A stretch of 8,326 nucleotides of DNA from CAZLAP01 sp964557715. GTDB taxonomy: Bacteria > Patescibacteriota > Minisyncoccia > Minisyncoccales > RBG-13-42-11. This document shows, piece after piece, positions 1 through 5,676 of this stretch; positions within the stretch are counted from its first letter, which is position 1, and every line of letters begins with the position of its first letter. The notes beneath the pieces are model-generated. The model saw nothing but the letters and a program-made list of their open reading frames with translations, searched no databases and had not been told where the DNA came from. The stretch spans positions 1-8,326 of the forward strand of contig CAZLAP010000030.1 of the NCBI GenBank assembly GCA_964557715.1. The letters are read 5' to 3'. The position numbers were made by a program, and so were the translations under genes.

Positions 1-36
1 AAAAAGAAGATTCATCTTCTTTGCCGAAGCACAAGC
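1..36 (-). repeat. Partial copy of the TTGTGCTTC palindromic element (long form, inverted)
   Basis: This is the end of a repeat that enters from outside the window. Bases 1-36 match the reverse complement of the left part of the full element at 5521-5600 at all but one position, the exception being in a hairpin loop. It contains the same 9-bp hairpin (AAAGAAGAT at 3-11 with ATCTTCTTT at 14-22) and the same terminal arm GAAGCACAAGC (26-36). The similarity stops at base 37, where the other copy has CCC. It separates the HtrA gene from whatever lies upstream. Confidence 0.8.
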
Positions 37-57
37 ACGGAGTTTTTTCTTGGGAAA

Positions 58-89
58 TTGCTTGAAAAATTAAAAAAAAATATTAAAAT
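58..89 (+). promoter_or_regulatory. Candidate sigma-70 promoter for the HtrA operon
   Basis: TTGCTT (58-63) is followed after 17 bases by TATTAA (81-86). An overlapping alternative is TTGAAA (62-67), 16 bases, TAAAAT (84-89). Either would start transcription close to base 93-96, leaving only a short leader before the ATG at 104. AAAGGG (91-96) is a weak ribosome site seven bases from that ATG and might be only partly transcribed. The region is A/T rich, so chance matches are likely. Confidence 0.35.
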
Positions 90-103
90 AAAAGGGTTGA
101 ATT

Positions 104-1390
104 ATGAATATTTACAATTTGCCTAAAATCAAACTAAGCAAATTTTTCAAAAACAGAATTTTTTGGCTGGCGGTTTTGATTATTTTTTTGTCCTCATTTT
201 TTGGCTTTTTGGCAGGTTTGGTTTCCGGCAGCGTTTTCTACTTGCAAATTAAAAAGCATCTTGCCGATTTGAACATTGAAATTTCGTCTGGGCAAGAAGG
301 TGGCAATTCTCTGCCTTCAATAGCCGGATACGAACCTCAAACCAGTCAGGAAGAAGCGATAATAAAGGGAGTGGAAGATATTTGGCCCGCGGTGGTCAGC
401 ATTGTTATCAGCAAAGATGTGCCCGTTGCTCAGCAATATTTTTTTGAGGAGTTTGAATGGTTTTTTGACGAGCAGTTCAGAATTGAAATTCCGCAATACG
501 ATGACAGAGGAACCGAAAAACGGGAAATCGGAGGCGGTACTGGTTTTATTGTTTCCGAAGAAGGATTAGTTTTGACCAACAAGCACGTTGTTTTGGAGCA
601 GGATGCCGAATATACAATATTTGCCAATAACGGCAAGAGCTATCCAGCCAAAGTTTTGGCTCGCAGTCCTCTTCACGATATTGCCGTCCTTAAGATTGAG
701 CAAGAAGGAACGGAAAGATTTTCAACTGTAAAACTGGGAGATTCAGACAGTCTTAAAATAGGGCAGACAGTAATTGCCATTGGCAATGCTTTGGGAGAAT
801 TCAGAAATACGGTTTCCGTTGGCGTGGTTTCCGCCTTGGGCAGGACAATTACTGCTTCCGGAGGAGGAATTGTTGAAACTTTAGAGGATATAATTCAGAC
901 CGATGCCGCCATTAATGTGGGGAATTCCGGCGGGCCTCTTTTAAATCTGAAAGGAGAAGTGGTAGGCATCAATACTGCTATGGCTGTTGAGGCGCAAAAT
1001 ATCGGCTTTGCCATTCCCATAAACCAGGCCAAAAAGAGCATTGAGCAGGTTAAAACTTTGGGCAAAATCGTTTATCCTTTTTTGGGCATAAGATATGTTT
1101 TGCTTGATGAAATAATAAAAATGGAAAATGATTTGCCGGTAAATTACGGAGCCTGGCTGAAAAAAGGAAGCCAGGGGGAACCGGCGGTTGAATCAGACTC
1201 GGCCGCGCAAAAAGCCGGCTTGCAAGAAAACGACATAATTTTGGAATTTAACGGAGAAAAAATTAATACTGAAAATTCTTTGGCAAAAATTATTATGAAA
1301 TATAATCCCGGCGACAAAGTTGTTCTGAAAGTTTTAAGAAACGGACAGGAAAGAATGGTTGAGATTATTTTAGGTGAAAGGAGCGGGTAA
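104..1390 (+). CDS. Membrane-anchored HtrA/Deg-family trypsin-like serine protease with one PDZ domain
   Basis: This 428-residue protein should degrade or hold misfolded proteins on the outer face of the cytoplasmic membrane. A basic N-terminus and a hydrophobic segment at about residues 19-46 form an uncleaved signal anchor. The chymotrypsin-fold protease domain (about 85-315) has an intact triad: His161 in TNKHVV, Asp192 in HDIAVLKI and Ser275 in GNSGGP. An aromatic and acidic stretch (FFEEFEWFFDEQF, 113-125) lies where HtrA proteins carry their regulatory LA loop. One PDZ domain covers about 323-425, including the AGLQENDIILEFNGEKI strand-helix region. The length and single PDZ resemble DegS, HhoA or Gram-positive HtrA rather than two-PDZ DegP. 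It leads an operon with two small genes downstream. The family assignment is very secure; the exact subfamily is not, so no symbol is given. Confidence 0.96.
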   Translation: MNIYNLPKIKLSKFFKNRIFWLAVLIIFLSSFFGFLAGLVSGSVFYLQIKKHLADLNIEISSGQEGGNSLPSIAGYEPQTSQEEAIIKGVEDIWPAVVSIVISKDVPVAQQYFFEEFEWFFDEQFRIEIPQYDDRGTEKREIGGGTGFIVSEEGLVLTNKHVVLEQDAEYTIFANNGKSYPAKVLARSPLHDIAVLKIEQEGTERFSTVKLGDSDSLKIGQTVIAIGNALGEFRNTVSVGVVSALGRTITASGGGIVETLEDIIQTDAAINVGNSGGPLLNLKGEVVGINTAMAVEAQNIGFAIPINQAKKSIEQVKTLGKIVYPFLGIRYVLLDEIIKMENDLPVNYGAWLKKGSQGEPAVESDSAAQKAGLQENDIILEFNGEKINTENSLAKIIMKYNPGDKVVLKVLRNGQERMVEIILGERSG

Positions 1391-1437
1391 ATTTGCTTTT
1401 TAACAACTAAATAAAAAAAACAGGGAGGTGTGTATGT

Positions 1438-1599
1438 ATGGGTTTAAGATGTTCTATTGAATGCAAGAAGTGCGGGAAAAAATTTATTATCCAAGAAGGA
1501 GGATTTACGAAAAAATCAAACAGGGTATTGTTTTGCCCGCATTGCGGGCAAAACAATAAAGTGATTTTTAAAAGAAACGGAAAAATAAAAATACAATAA
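1438..1599 (+). CDS. Small zinc-ribbon protein (53 residues)
   Basis: This short gene has a near-perfect ribosome site, GGGAGGTG at 1423-1430, seven bases before the ATG. It encodes 53 residues with two zinc knuckles, CKKCG (Cys9, Cys12) and CPHCG (Cys33, Cys36), spaced as in a zinc ribbon. An extra Cys sits at position 5. The tail is basic (KVIFKRNGKIKIQ), which would suit nucleic-acid binding, though zinc ribbons also mediate protein contacts. An ATG four bases earlier (1434) opens another frame that stops after eight codons, so 1438 is the real start. It lies 47 bases after the HtrA gene and 14 before the next small gene, with no terminator between, so the three are probably cotranscribed. 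I do not recognise a named family; function unknown. Confidence 0.8.
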   Translation: MGLRCSIECKKCGKKFIIQEGGFTKKSNRVLFCPHCGQNNKVIFKRNGKIKIQ

Positions 1600-1613
1600 A
1601 GAAAGGAGAAAAA

Positions 1614-1811
1614 ATGGTAGACCAAGAGAGATTGAGAAGAAAGTTGGAAAATTATTCTGGAAGACGAAAAAACATTGAAAAAAATATAAGCGAAGCAAAA
1701 AAAGAAGAAAAAGAAAAATTGCAAAAGGAATTAAAGAGCGTAAATGAAAATATCAGTAGATTGATTAAGGGCTTGCAGGACGCCCTTACGTTTTCGATTC
1801 CGCATTTTTGA
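1614..1811 (+). CDS. Small highly charged helical protein of unknown function (65 residues)
   Basis: A canonical ribosome site, AAAGGAG at 1602-1608, sits five bases before the ATG, which argues for a real gene despite the small size. Residues 1-55 are rich in Lys, Glu and Arg with spaced Leu and Ile. This predicts one or two long amphipathic helices, probably a short coiled coil or helical hairpin. The last residues (LTFSIPHF) are hydrophobic and unlike the rest. They are encoded over a perfect 7-bp inverted repeat (1766-1788), so the 3' end doubles as an RNA hairpin. It is the last gene of the htrA operon, ending 35 bases before a strong terminator. There is no recognisable family. A role beside the zinc-ribbon protein is possible but not shown. 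Confidence 0.65.
   Translation: MVDQERLRRKLENYSGRRKNIEKNISEAKKEEKEKLQKELKSVNENISRLIKGLQDALTFSIPHF
1766..1788 (+). other. Hairpin inside the 3' end of the small helical gene
   Basis: TAAGGGC (1766-1772) and GCCCTTA (1782-1788) are perfect complements around a nine-base loop, followed by CG and TTTT. It lies within the final codons of the 65-residue protein. It could be a weak early terminator or a 3'-end stabiliser ahead of the main terminator. The T run is short and interrupted, so its role is uncertain. Confidence 0.45.
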
Positions 1812-1846
1812 TATTCGCCTGACAAAACATTCTGATCCTTTCCAGT

Positions 1847-1889
1847 AAAAGCGGGTTAACGCGCCGTGGCGCCTTAACCCGCTTTTTTT
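1847..1889 (+). terminator. Strong rho-independent terminator of the htrA operon
   Basis: AAAAGCGGGTTAA (1847-1859) pairs with TTAACCCGCTTTT (1874-1886). After a single C/C mismatch the stem continues with GCGC (1861-1864) and GCGC (1869-1872) around a four-base loop. Seven consecutive Ts (1883-1889) follow the G/C part of the stem. Stem, loop and U-tract all fit the standard model. The A run on the left makes it partly bidirectional. Confidence 0.93.
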
Positions 1890-1893
1890 ATTT

Positions 1894-1928
1894 AAGGCTT
1901 GTGCTTCCTCCGAGGAAGCACAAGCCTT
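1894..1928. repeat. Short palindromic element, copy A
   Basis: A 17-bp stem: AAGGCTTGTGCTTCCTC (1894-1910) pairs with GAGGAAGCACAAGCCTT (1912-1928) around the central C1911. It begins five bases after the terminator T run. It is the best-matched short copy of the repeat family also seen at 1943-1969, 5521-5600 and 7704-7732. As RNA it would be a very stable hairpin followed by TT, so it could serve as a back-up terminator. Confidence 0.88.
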
Positions 1929-1942
1929 TTAAAGGGAGGCAC

Positions 1943-1969
1943 TTTGTGCTTCCTCCGAGGAAGCACAAG
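1943..1969. repeat. Short palindromic element, copy B
   Basis: TTGTGCTTCCTC (1944-1955) and GAGGAAGCACAA (1957-1968) form a perfect 12-bp stem around C1956, with a T-G wobble at the base (1943/1969). The core is identical to copy A, but the outer GGC/GCC pairs are lost. Only 14 bases separate it from copy A. It lies just upstream of the clpB promoter. Confidence 0.86.
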
Positions 1970-1977
1970 ATTGGAGC

Positions 1978-2006
1978 TTGATTTTTTTAATTTTTTTTAC
2001 TATAAA
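1978..2006 (+). promoter_or_regulatory. Sigma-70-type promoter of clpB
   Basis: TTGATT (1978-1983) is followed by exactly 17 bases and TATAAA (2001-2006). Transcription would begin near 2013, giving a leader of about 45 bases. No CIRCE (TTAGCACTC inverted repeat) or other known heat-shock operator is visible around it. Any heat control would have to come from a sigma factor, another repressor or the leader itself. Confidence 0.65.
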
Positions 2007-2020
2007 GAAAATGAATAGAA

Positions 2021-2049
2021 AAATAAAATTATTTTCTTTAATTTTATTT
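2021..2049 (+). promoter_or_regulatory. A/T-only hairpin in the clpB leader (possible RNA thermometer)
   Basis: AAATAAAATTA (2021-2031) and TAATTTTATTT (2039-2049) are perfect 11-bp complements around a seven-base loop. The stem contains no G or C, so it should melt over a modest temperature range, and it ends eight bases before the clpB ATG. There is no Shine-Dalgarno sequence for it to hide, so it would have to act by occluding the start region. In such A/T-rich DNA a chance palindrome is possible. Confidence 0.4.
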
Positions 2050-2057
2050 ATTTCAAT

Positions 2058-4751
2058 ATGAATGGAAATTTCACTCACAAAGCGCAGGAAGCCATTTTAA
2101 AAGCTCAAAACGCTGCCCAGGAAAGAAACCAGCAGCAGATTGACGCTTTGCATCTTTTATATGCCTTACTTTTACAAGAAGGAAGCGTGGTTTTGAATTT
2201 ACTTCAAAGATTAGGAGCTGATATTGACAGCTTAGAGAAAAAAACCAGAACAGCTTTGGATAAAATTCCTATGATCGCCGCTCCTCAAGTCTTCGGCCAG
2301 CTTTACTTAACTCAGGATATGGCCCGCGTTTTGGAAGGAGCCAAGCGCGAAGCTGCCAAAATGGGTGATGAATATATTTCGGTTGAGCATTTGTTCTTGT
2401 CTTTGCTTGGTGTAGAATCCAAAGCAAAAGAAATTTTAGACAAAGCTAATTTTTTACAGCCTGGCGGCGGAGTTTCAGCCTTGGAATTTGGCAAATTGGA
2501 TTACGATACAGTTTTGAAAGTTTTGGCGCAGATTCGCGGCGGCCAGAGAATTACCGACCCTGAGCCGGAATCAAAATATCAGGTTATTGAAAGATACGCC
2601 CGAAACTTGACCCAGCTGGCCAGGCAGGGAAAATTAGACCCGGTCATCGGCAGAGAAAACGAAATCAGAAGGTTAATGCAGGTTTTGTCGCGCAGAACCA
2701 AAAATAATCCGGTCTTAATCGGAGAGGCAGGCGTTGGCAAAACTGCGGTGGTGGAAGGTTTGGCTCAGAAAATCGTTTACGGCAAAATACCTGAATCGTT
2801 AAAAGACAAGGAAATAATAGCCTTAGATTTGGGGGCTTTGGTTGCCGGCACAAAATATCGGGGCGAGTTTGAAGACAGGATAAAAGCTCTTTTAAAAGAG
2901 CTTAGCCGGGCCAGCGGCCGCTACCTTCTATTTATTGACGAACTGCATACTTTAGTTGGAGCCGGAGCTGCTGAAGGAGCTATTGACGCTTCCAACTTGC
3001 TGAAGCCGGCTTTGGCGCGCGGAGAATTGAAGGCAATTGGCGCTACCACCTTGAAAGAATACCAGAAATATGTTGAAAAAGACCCTGCTTTGGAAAGAAG
3101 ATTTCAGCCAATTTATGTTTCAGAGCCGACCACAGAGGACACCATAGCTATTTTGAGGGGAATTAAGGAAAAATACGAGCTTCACCACGGAGTAAAAATC
3201 AAAGATTCGGCTTTAGTGTCAGCTGCTGAACTGGCTGCCCGCTACATTACTGACCGCTTCCTGCCTGACAAGGCAGTTGATTTGATGGATGAAGCAATGA
3301 GTTCCTTGCGGCTGGAAATTGAATCAGAACCATCGGAGTTTGAAGAGTTAAAAAAAGAGATACAAAAGCTGGAAATTGAAAAACAAACTTTAGGCAAGAA
3401 TGAAAGAAGGCAAAAAGCTGTTTCCCGCCAGCTGGCCGATTTGAAAGAAAAAGCAAAAGAGATTGAAGCCAAGTGGCAGGCGGAAAAAGAAGTTATAACT
3501 AAAATTAAAAACCTTAAAAAAGAAATAGAAAGCACTCGTTTTGAAGCTGAAAAAGCCCAGTCTCAGGCTGATTTGCAAAAAGTGGCTGAATTAAAATATG
3601 GGAAAATTCCCGGCCTTTTGAAAGAGTTGAAAGCCACTGAAAGAAAACTTGCCAGGTTCCAGAAATCAAGACCGATTTTAAAAGAGGAAGTTTCAGAAGA
3701 AGAATTAGCGCGGGTGGTTTCCCGCTGGACAGGCATTCCGGTCACTCGTCTTTTGGAAGAAGAGGTTAAAAAATTGGAAAAAATGGAAAATATTCTGCAA
3801 AAGAGAGTCATCGGCCAGAGAGAGGCTGTTTCAGCAATTGCCAATGCGATTCGCCGGGCCAGAGCCGGCATTTCAGAGGAAAACAGGCCATTGGGCTCTT
3901 TTATCTTTTTAGGTCCGACAGGAGTCGGCAAAACCGAAACCGCCAAAGCTTTGGCTGAATTTCTTTTTAATGATGAAACATCGCTGGTCAGGCTGGATAT
4001 GTCGGAGTATATGGAAAAGCACACTGTTTCCAAAATAATAGGCTCTCCACCGGGCTATGTCGGCTACGAAGAAGGCGGACAGCTGACGGATAAAATCAGG
4101 AGAAGGCCTTACAGCGTTATTTTGCTGGATGAGATTGAAAAGGCTCACCCCGACGTTTTTAATGTTTTTCTTCAGATTTTGGAGGACGGCAGATTGACCG
4201 ACGCTAAAGGCAGAACAGCTTCTTTTAAAAACGCTATTTTAATTATGACTTCCAATGTGGGTTCGGAAATTATTGCCAGAGAGGCTTCTCTCGGCTTCAG
4301 CGGGAATGACGAAGAAGCTGACGGCAAAGAAAACCTTAAAGAAAAAGTGATGACTGCCTTGAAGGAAAGCTTCCGGCCAGAGTTTTTGAACAGGATTGAC
4401 GAAATTATTATTTTCAATTATTTGGGCAGGGCTGAAATCAAGAAAATAGTTGATTTACAATTGGCCAAGGTCGCCGGCCGCTTAAGGCAAAAGAAAATTG
4501 AAGTCAGGTTTACCGAAAAAGCCAAAGAATTTTTGGCTGAAAAAGGCTTTGACCAGACTCTTGGCGCCAGGCCTTTGAAAAGGGTTATTCAGAAAAAGGT
4601 TCTGGATGCCTTGGCTTTAAAAATAGTTTCAGGCGAACTGAAAGAAAAAACCAGGGTAATTGTTGATTTGCAGGAAAATGAAATAGTTTTTAAGGCTTCA
4701 GGAGAAAGAGTTAAGAAAAATATCGTCAAACCCGAGAAAGTTTTAGTCTAA
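2058..4751 (+). CDS. clpB: ClpB-type AAA+ disaggregase with a ClpC-like LGF loop
   Basis: An 897-residue Hsp100 ATPase that threads aggregated proteins through a hexameric pore, normally with DnaK. Domains: two Clp N repeats (about 5-145); AAA1 with Walker A GEAGVGKT (222-229), pore loop KYRGEFE (266-272), Walker B LLFIDE (290-295) and arginine fingers at 347-348; a long coiled-coil middle domain (about 415-535) with the ClpB-type YGKIP (514-518); AAA2 with GPTGVGKT (619-626), pore loop GYVGYEEGG (666-674), Walker B ILLDE (688-692), sensor 1 TSN (731-733) and sensor 2 GARPLKR (836-842). The middle domain is ClpB-like in length and sequence. Yet residues 734-770 after sensor 1 hold an insertion with Leu-Gly-Phe (745-747), where ClpC has its ClpP-docking loop. 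No Shine-Dalgarno precedes the ATG, but MNGNFTHKAQEAI is a standard N-terminus. The next gene starts five bases after its stop. Confidence 0.96.
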   Translation: MNGNFTHKAQEAILKAQNAAQERNQQQIDALHLLYALLLQEGSVVLNLLQRLGADIDSLEKKTRTALDKIPMIAAPQVFGQLYLTQDMARVLEGAKREAAKMGDEYISVEHLFLSLLGVESKAKEILDKANFLQPGGGVSALEFGKLDYDTVLKVLAQIRGGQRITDPEPESKYQVIERYARNLTQLARQGKLDPVIGRENEIRRLMQVLSRRTKNNPVLIGEAGVGKTAVVEGLAQKIVYGKIPESLKDKEIIALDLGALVAGTKYRGEFEDRIKALLKELSRASGRYLLFIDELHTLVGAGAAEGAIDASNLLKPALARGELKAIGATTLKEYQKYVEKDPALERRFQPIYVSEPTTEDTIAILRGIKEKYELHHGVKIKDSALVSAAELAARYITDRFLPDKAVDLMDEAMSSLRLEIESEPSEFEELKKEIQKLEIEKQTLGKNERRQKAVSRQLADLKEKAKEIEAKWQAEKEVITKIKNLKKEIESTRFEAEKAQSQADLQKVAELKYGKIPGLLKELKATERKLARFQKSRPILKEEVSEEELARVVSRWTGIPVTRLLEEEVKKLEKMENILQKRVIGQREAVSAIANAIRRARAGISEENRPLGSFIFLGPTGVGKTETAKALAEFLFNDETSLVRLDMSEYMEKHTVSKIIGSPPGYVGYEEGGQLTDKIRRRPYSVILLDEIEKAHPDVFNVFLQILEDGRLTDAKGRTASFKNAILIMTSNVGSEIIAREASLGFSGNDEEADGKENLKEKVMTALKESFRPEFLNRIDEIIIFNYLGRAEIKKIVDLQLAKVAGRLRQKKIEVRFTEKAKEFLAEKGFDQTLGARPLKRVIQKKVLDALALKIVSGELKEKTRVIVDLQENEIVFKASGERVKKNIVKPEKVLV

Positions 4752-4756
4752 AATCA

Positions 4757-5419
4757 ATGTTGAAGAATGTTTTAGCAATCATTGGTATTCTTATTGTCGG
4801 AGCAATCGGCGGCATTTTTGCTGTTTGGATTTTATTGCCTTACAATTTTGGACAGGGTCCGGTTTATCTGACTGAAACCAGGCAAGTACACATTCAGGAA
4901 AATGTTGCTTTGGTCAGCGCAGTTGAAAAAGCGGAAAGAACCGTTATTGCGGTTAAGGCAGAAACCCAGGCCGGCAGGGTTTTGCAGGGGTCCGGGCTTA
5001 TTGTTACTTCTGATGGTTTAATGGTTACTTTAGCCGAACTCGTGCCTTATGGTTCTGTTTTCAGTTTTTTTGCGGGCGATGAAGATGTTTCTTTTCAAAT
5101 ACTGAAAAGGGATTTAGAGAATAATCTGGCTTTGGTGAAAATTTCAGGCTCTGTTTTCAATACCGCTGGTTTTGCCAAACTGGAAGAGCTAAAAAGAGGG
5201 GAGAGAGTTTTTTTGGCTGGGGCCGATTTGGTGAACGAAGGCGTTGTTAAAGCCTTTGACCAAGACATTATTCAGACCAGCATTATTGAAAGCAGCCTTG
5301 CGGCCGGCAGCCCTCTTTTTAATATTAAAGGAGAAATTCTGGGCATCTGCGCGGTTGATGCCAAAGGTAATGTTAACGCAATTCCTGTTTCCAAAATCAG
5401 GTCTTTTATCGGCATTTAA
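4757..5419 (+). CDS. Membrane-anchored HtrA-fold protein lacking the catalytic triad (probable pseudoprotease)
   Basis: A 220-residue protein with a transmembrane segment at about 5-27 and an extracytoplasmic domain (about 50-220) that follows HtrA strand for strand. GSGLIVTSDGLMVT (78-91) matches GTGFIVSEEGLVLT of the protease at 104-1390. NNLALVKI (122-129) matches the region of its catalytic Asp, and SPLFNIKGEILGI (185-197) matches GPLLNLKGEVVGI. At the three catalytic positions it has Glu94 for His, Asn123 for Asp and Ala183 for Ser, and the oxyanion motif GNSGGP is replaced by LAAGSP. There is no PDZ domain. It is therefore very unlikely to cleave peptides and may bind substrates or partners. 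It begins five bases after clpB and is probably translated from the same mRNA. The reading frame is intact, so it is a maintained protein rather than a decayed gene. Confidence 0.85.
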   Translation: MLKNVLAIIGILIVGAIGGIFAVWILLPYNFGQGPVYLTETRQVHIQENVALVSAVEKAERTVIAVKAETQAGRVLQGSGLIVTSDGLMVTLAELVPYGSVFSFFAGDEDVSFQILKRDLENNLALVKISGSVFNTAGFAKLEELKRGERVFLAGADLVNEGVVKAFDQDIIQTSIIESSLAAGSPLFNIKGEILGICAVDAKGNVNAIPVSKIRSFIGI

Positions 5420-5425
5420 ATTAAT

Positions 5426-5500
5426 ATGTTTCAAGCGTTTTTTATAGTTACTGCCTGGATATCAATCATTTACCTTACTTTTTACCTACTCACTCTTTAG
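5426..5500 (+). CDS. Possible 24-residue hydrophobic membrane peptide
   Basis: An ATG seven bases after the pseudoprotease stop opens 24 codons ending in TAG. The product begins MFQAFFIVTAWISIIYLTF, has no charged residue, and would be a single transmembrane helix. There is no recognisable ribosome site, so translation would depend on coupling to the gene before it. T-rich DNA yields hydrophobic peptides by chance, so this is only a candidate. Confidence 0.22.
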   Translation: MFQAFFIVTAWISIIYLTFYLLTL

Positions 5501-5516
5501 AGTTGCGAGAGTTGCG
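5499..5516 (+). repeat. Tandem 9-base duplication
   Basis: AGAGTTGCG is repeated twice head to tail (5499-5507 and 5508-5516), immediately before the long palindromic element. The first copy overlaps a small palindrome, ACTCT/AGAGT (5492-5503). It could be a relic of slippage or a trace of the element's insertion. No function is evident. Confidence 0.5.
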
Positions 5517-5520
5517 TTTT

Positions 5521-5600
5521 GGGCTTGTGCTTCGGCAAAGAAGATAAATCTTCTTTTTTACCCTTCGCTGTCGCTCGGGTCTCGGAGGAAGCACAAGCCC
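5521..5600. repeat. Full-length composite palindromic element (REPIN/MITE-like)
   Basis: This 80-base element is bounded by perfect 13-bp inverted ends, GGGCTTGTGCTTC (5521-5533) and GAAGCACAAGCCC (5588-5600). Between them are a 9-bp hairpin (AAAGAAGAT 5537-5545 with ATCTTCTTT 5548-5556, then more Ts) and a weaker arm (ACCC 5560-5563 with GGGT 5577-5580). The fold is a three-way, cloverleaf-like structure. The short copies at 1894, 1943 and 7704 look like two mirror images of its right end. The copy at the window edge is its left end in opposite orientation. It lies between the clpB unit and the next promoter, so it may end clpB transcription; no other terminator is visible after 5419. Confidence 0.88.
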
Positions 5601-5637
5601 TCTTTCGTTTCACTTTTTTTATGCCAAAGACTGGTCG

Positions 5638-5666
5638 TTGACGAGTTTTTTTATTTCTGTTATATT
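5638..5666 (+). promoter_or_regulatory. Strong sigma-70 promoter for the winged-helix regulator (near-leaderless)
   Basis: TTGACG (5638-5643) matches the -35 consensus at five of six positions. Exactly 17 bases later is TATATT (5661-5666). The expected transcription start is near 5672-5674, only a few bases before the ATG at 5677, and no Shine-Dalgarno is present. The message is thus essentially leaderless. The TTG of the -35 box is in frame with the gene and could be mistaken for a start codon. Confidence 0.8.
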
Positions 5667-5676
5667 ATTGGAAATT

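Noticed and set aside
1407..1724. 105-codon minus-strand frame rich in Phe
   Set aside because: It is the complement of the A-rich small genes and their ribosome sites. The poly-Phe composition is an artefact of A runs, and two well-supported + strand genes cover it.
1894..1969. CRISPR array, because of two similar repeats close together
   Set aside because: Only two copies lie next to each other, with a 14-base gap. They are near-perfect palindromes and recur singly elsewhere, which fits REP-like elements rather than repeat-spacer units. No cas gene is present.
3563..4033. 156-codon open frame on the minus strand inside clpB
   Set aside because: It lies wholly opposite conserved AAA2 and middle-domain codons. 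Its translation has no recognisable domain and it has no promoter or ribosome site.
2058..4751. Calling this gene clpC because of the LGF loop
   Set aside because: The middle domain is the long ClpB type with YGKIP, and the AAA2 pore and sensor regions also read as ClpB. The loop is reported as an anomaly instead.
5244..5447. 67-codon + strand frame overlapping the pseudoprotease
   Set aside because: It is a shifted frame within a gene whose real frame has clear HtrA homology; no ribosome site or family.
5638..5676. TTG start giving 13 extra residues to the winged-helix regulator
   Set aside because: These bases hold an excellent promoter (TTGACG, 17 bases, TATATT), so the TTG would not be transcribed. 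The ATG at 5677 is the natural start.
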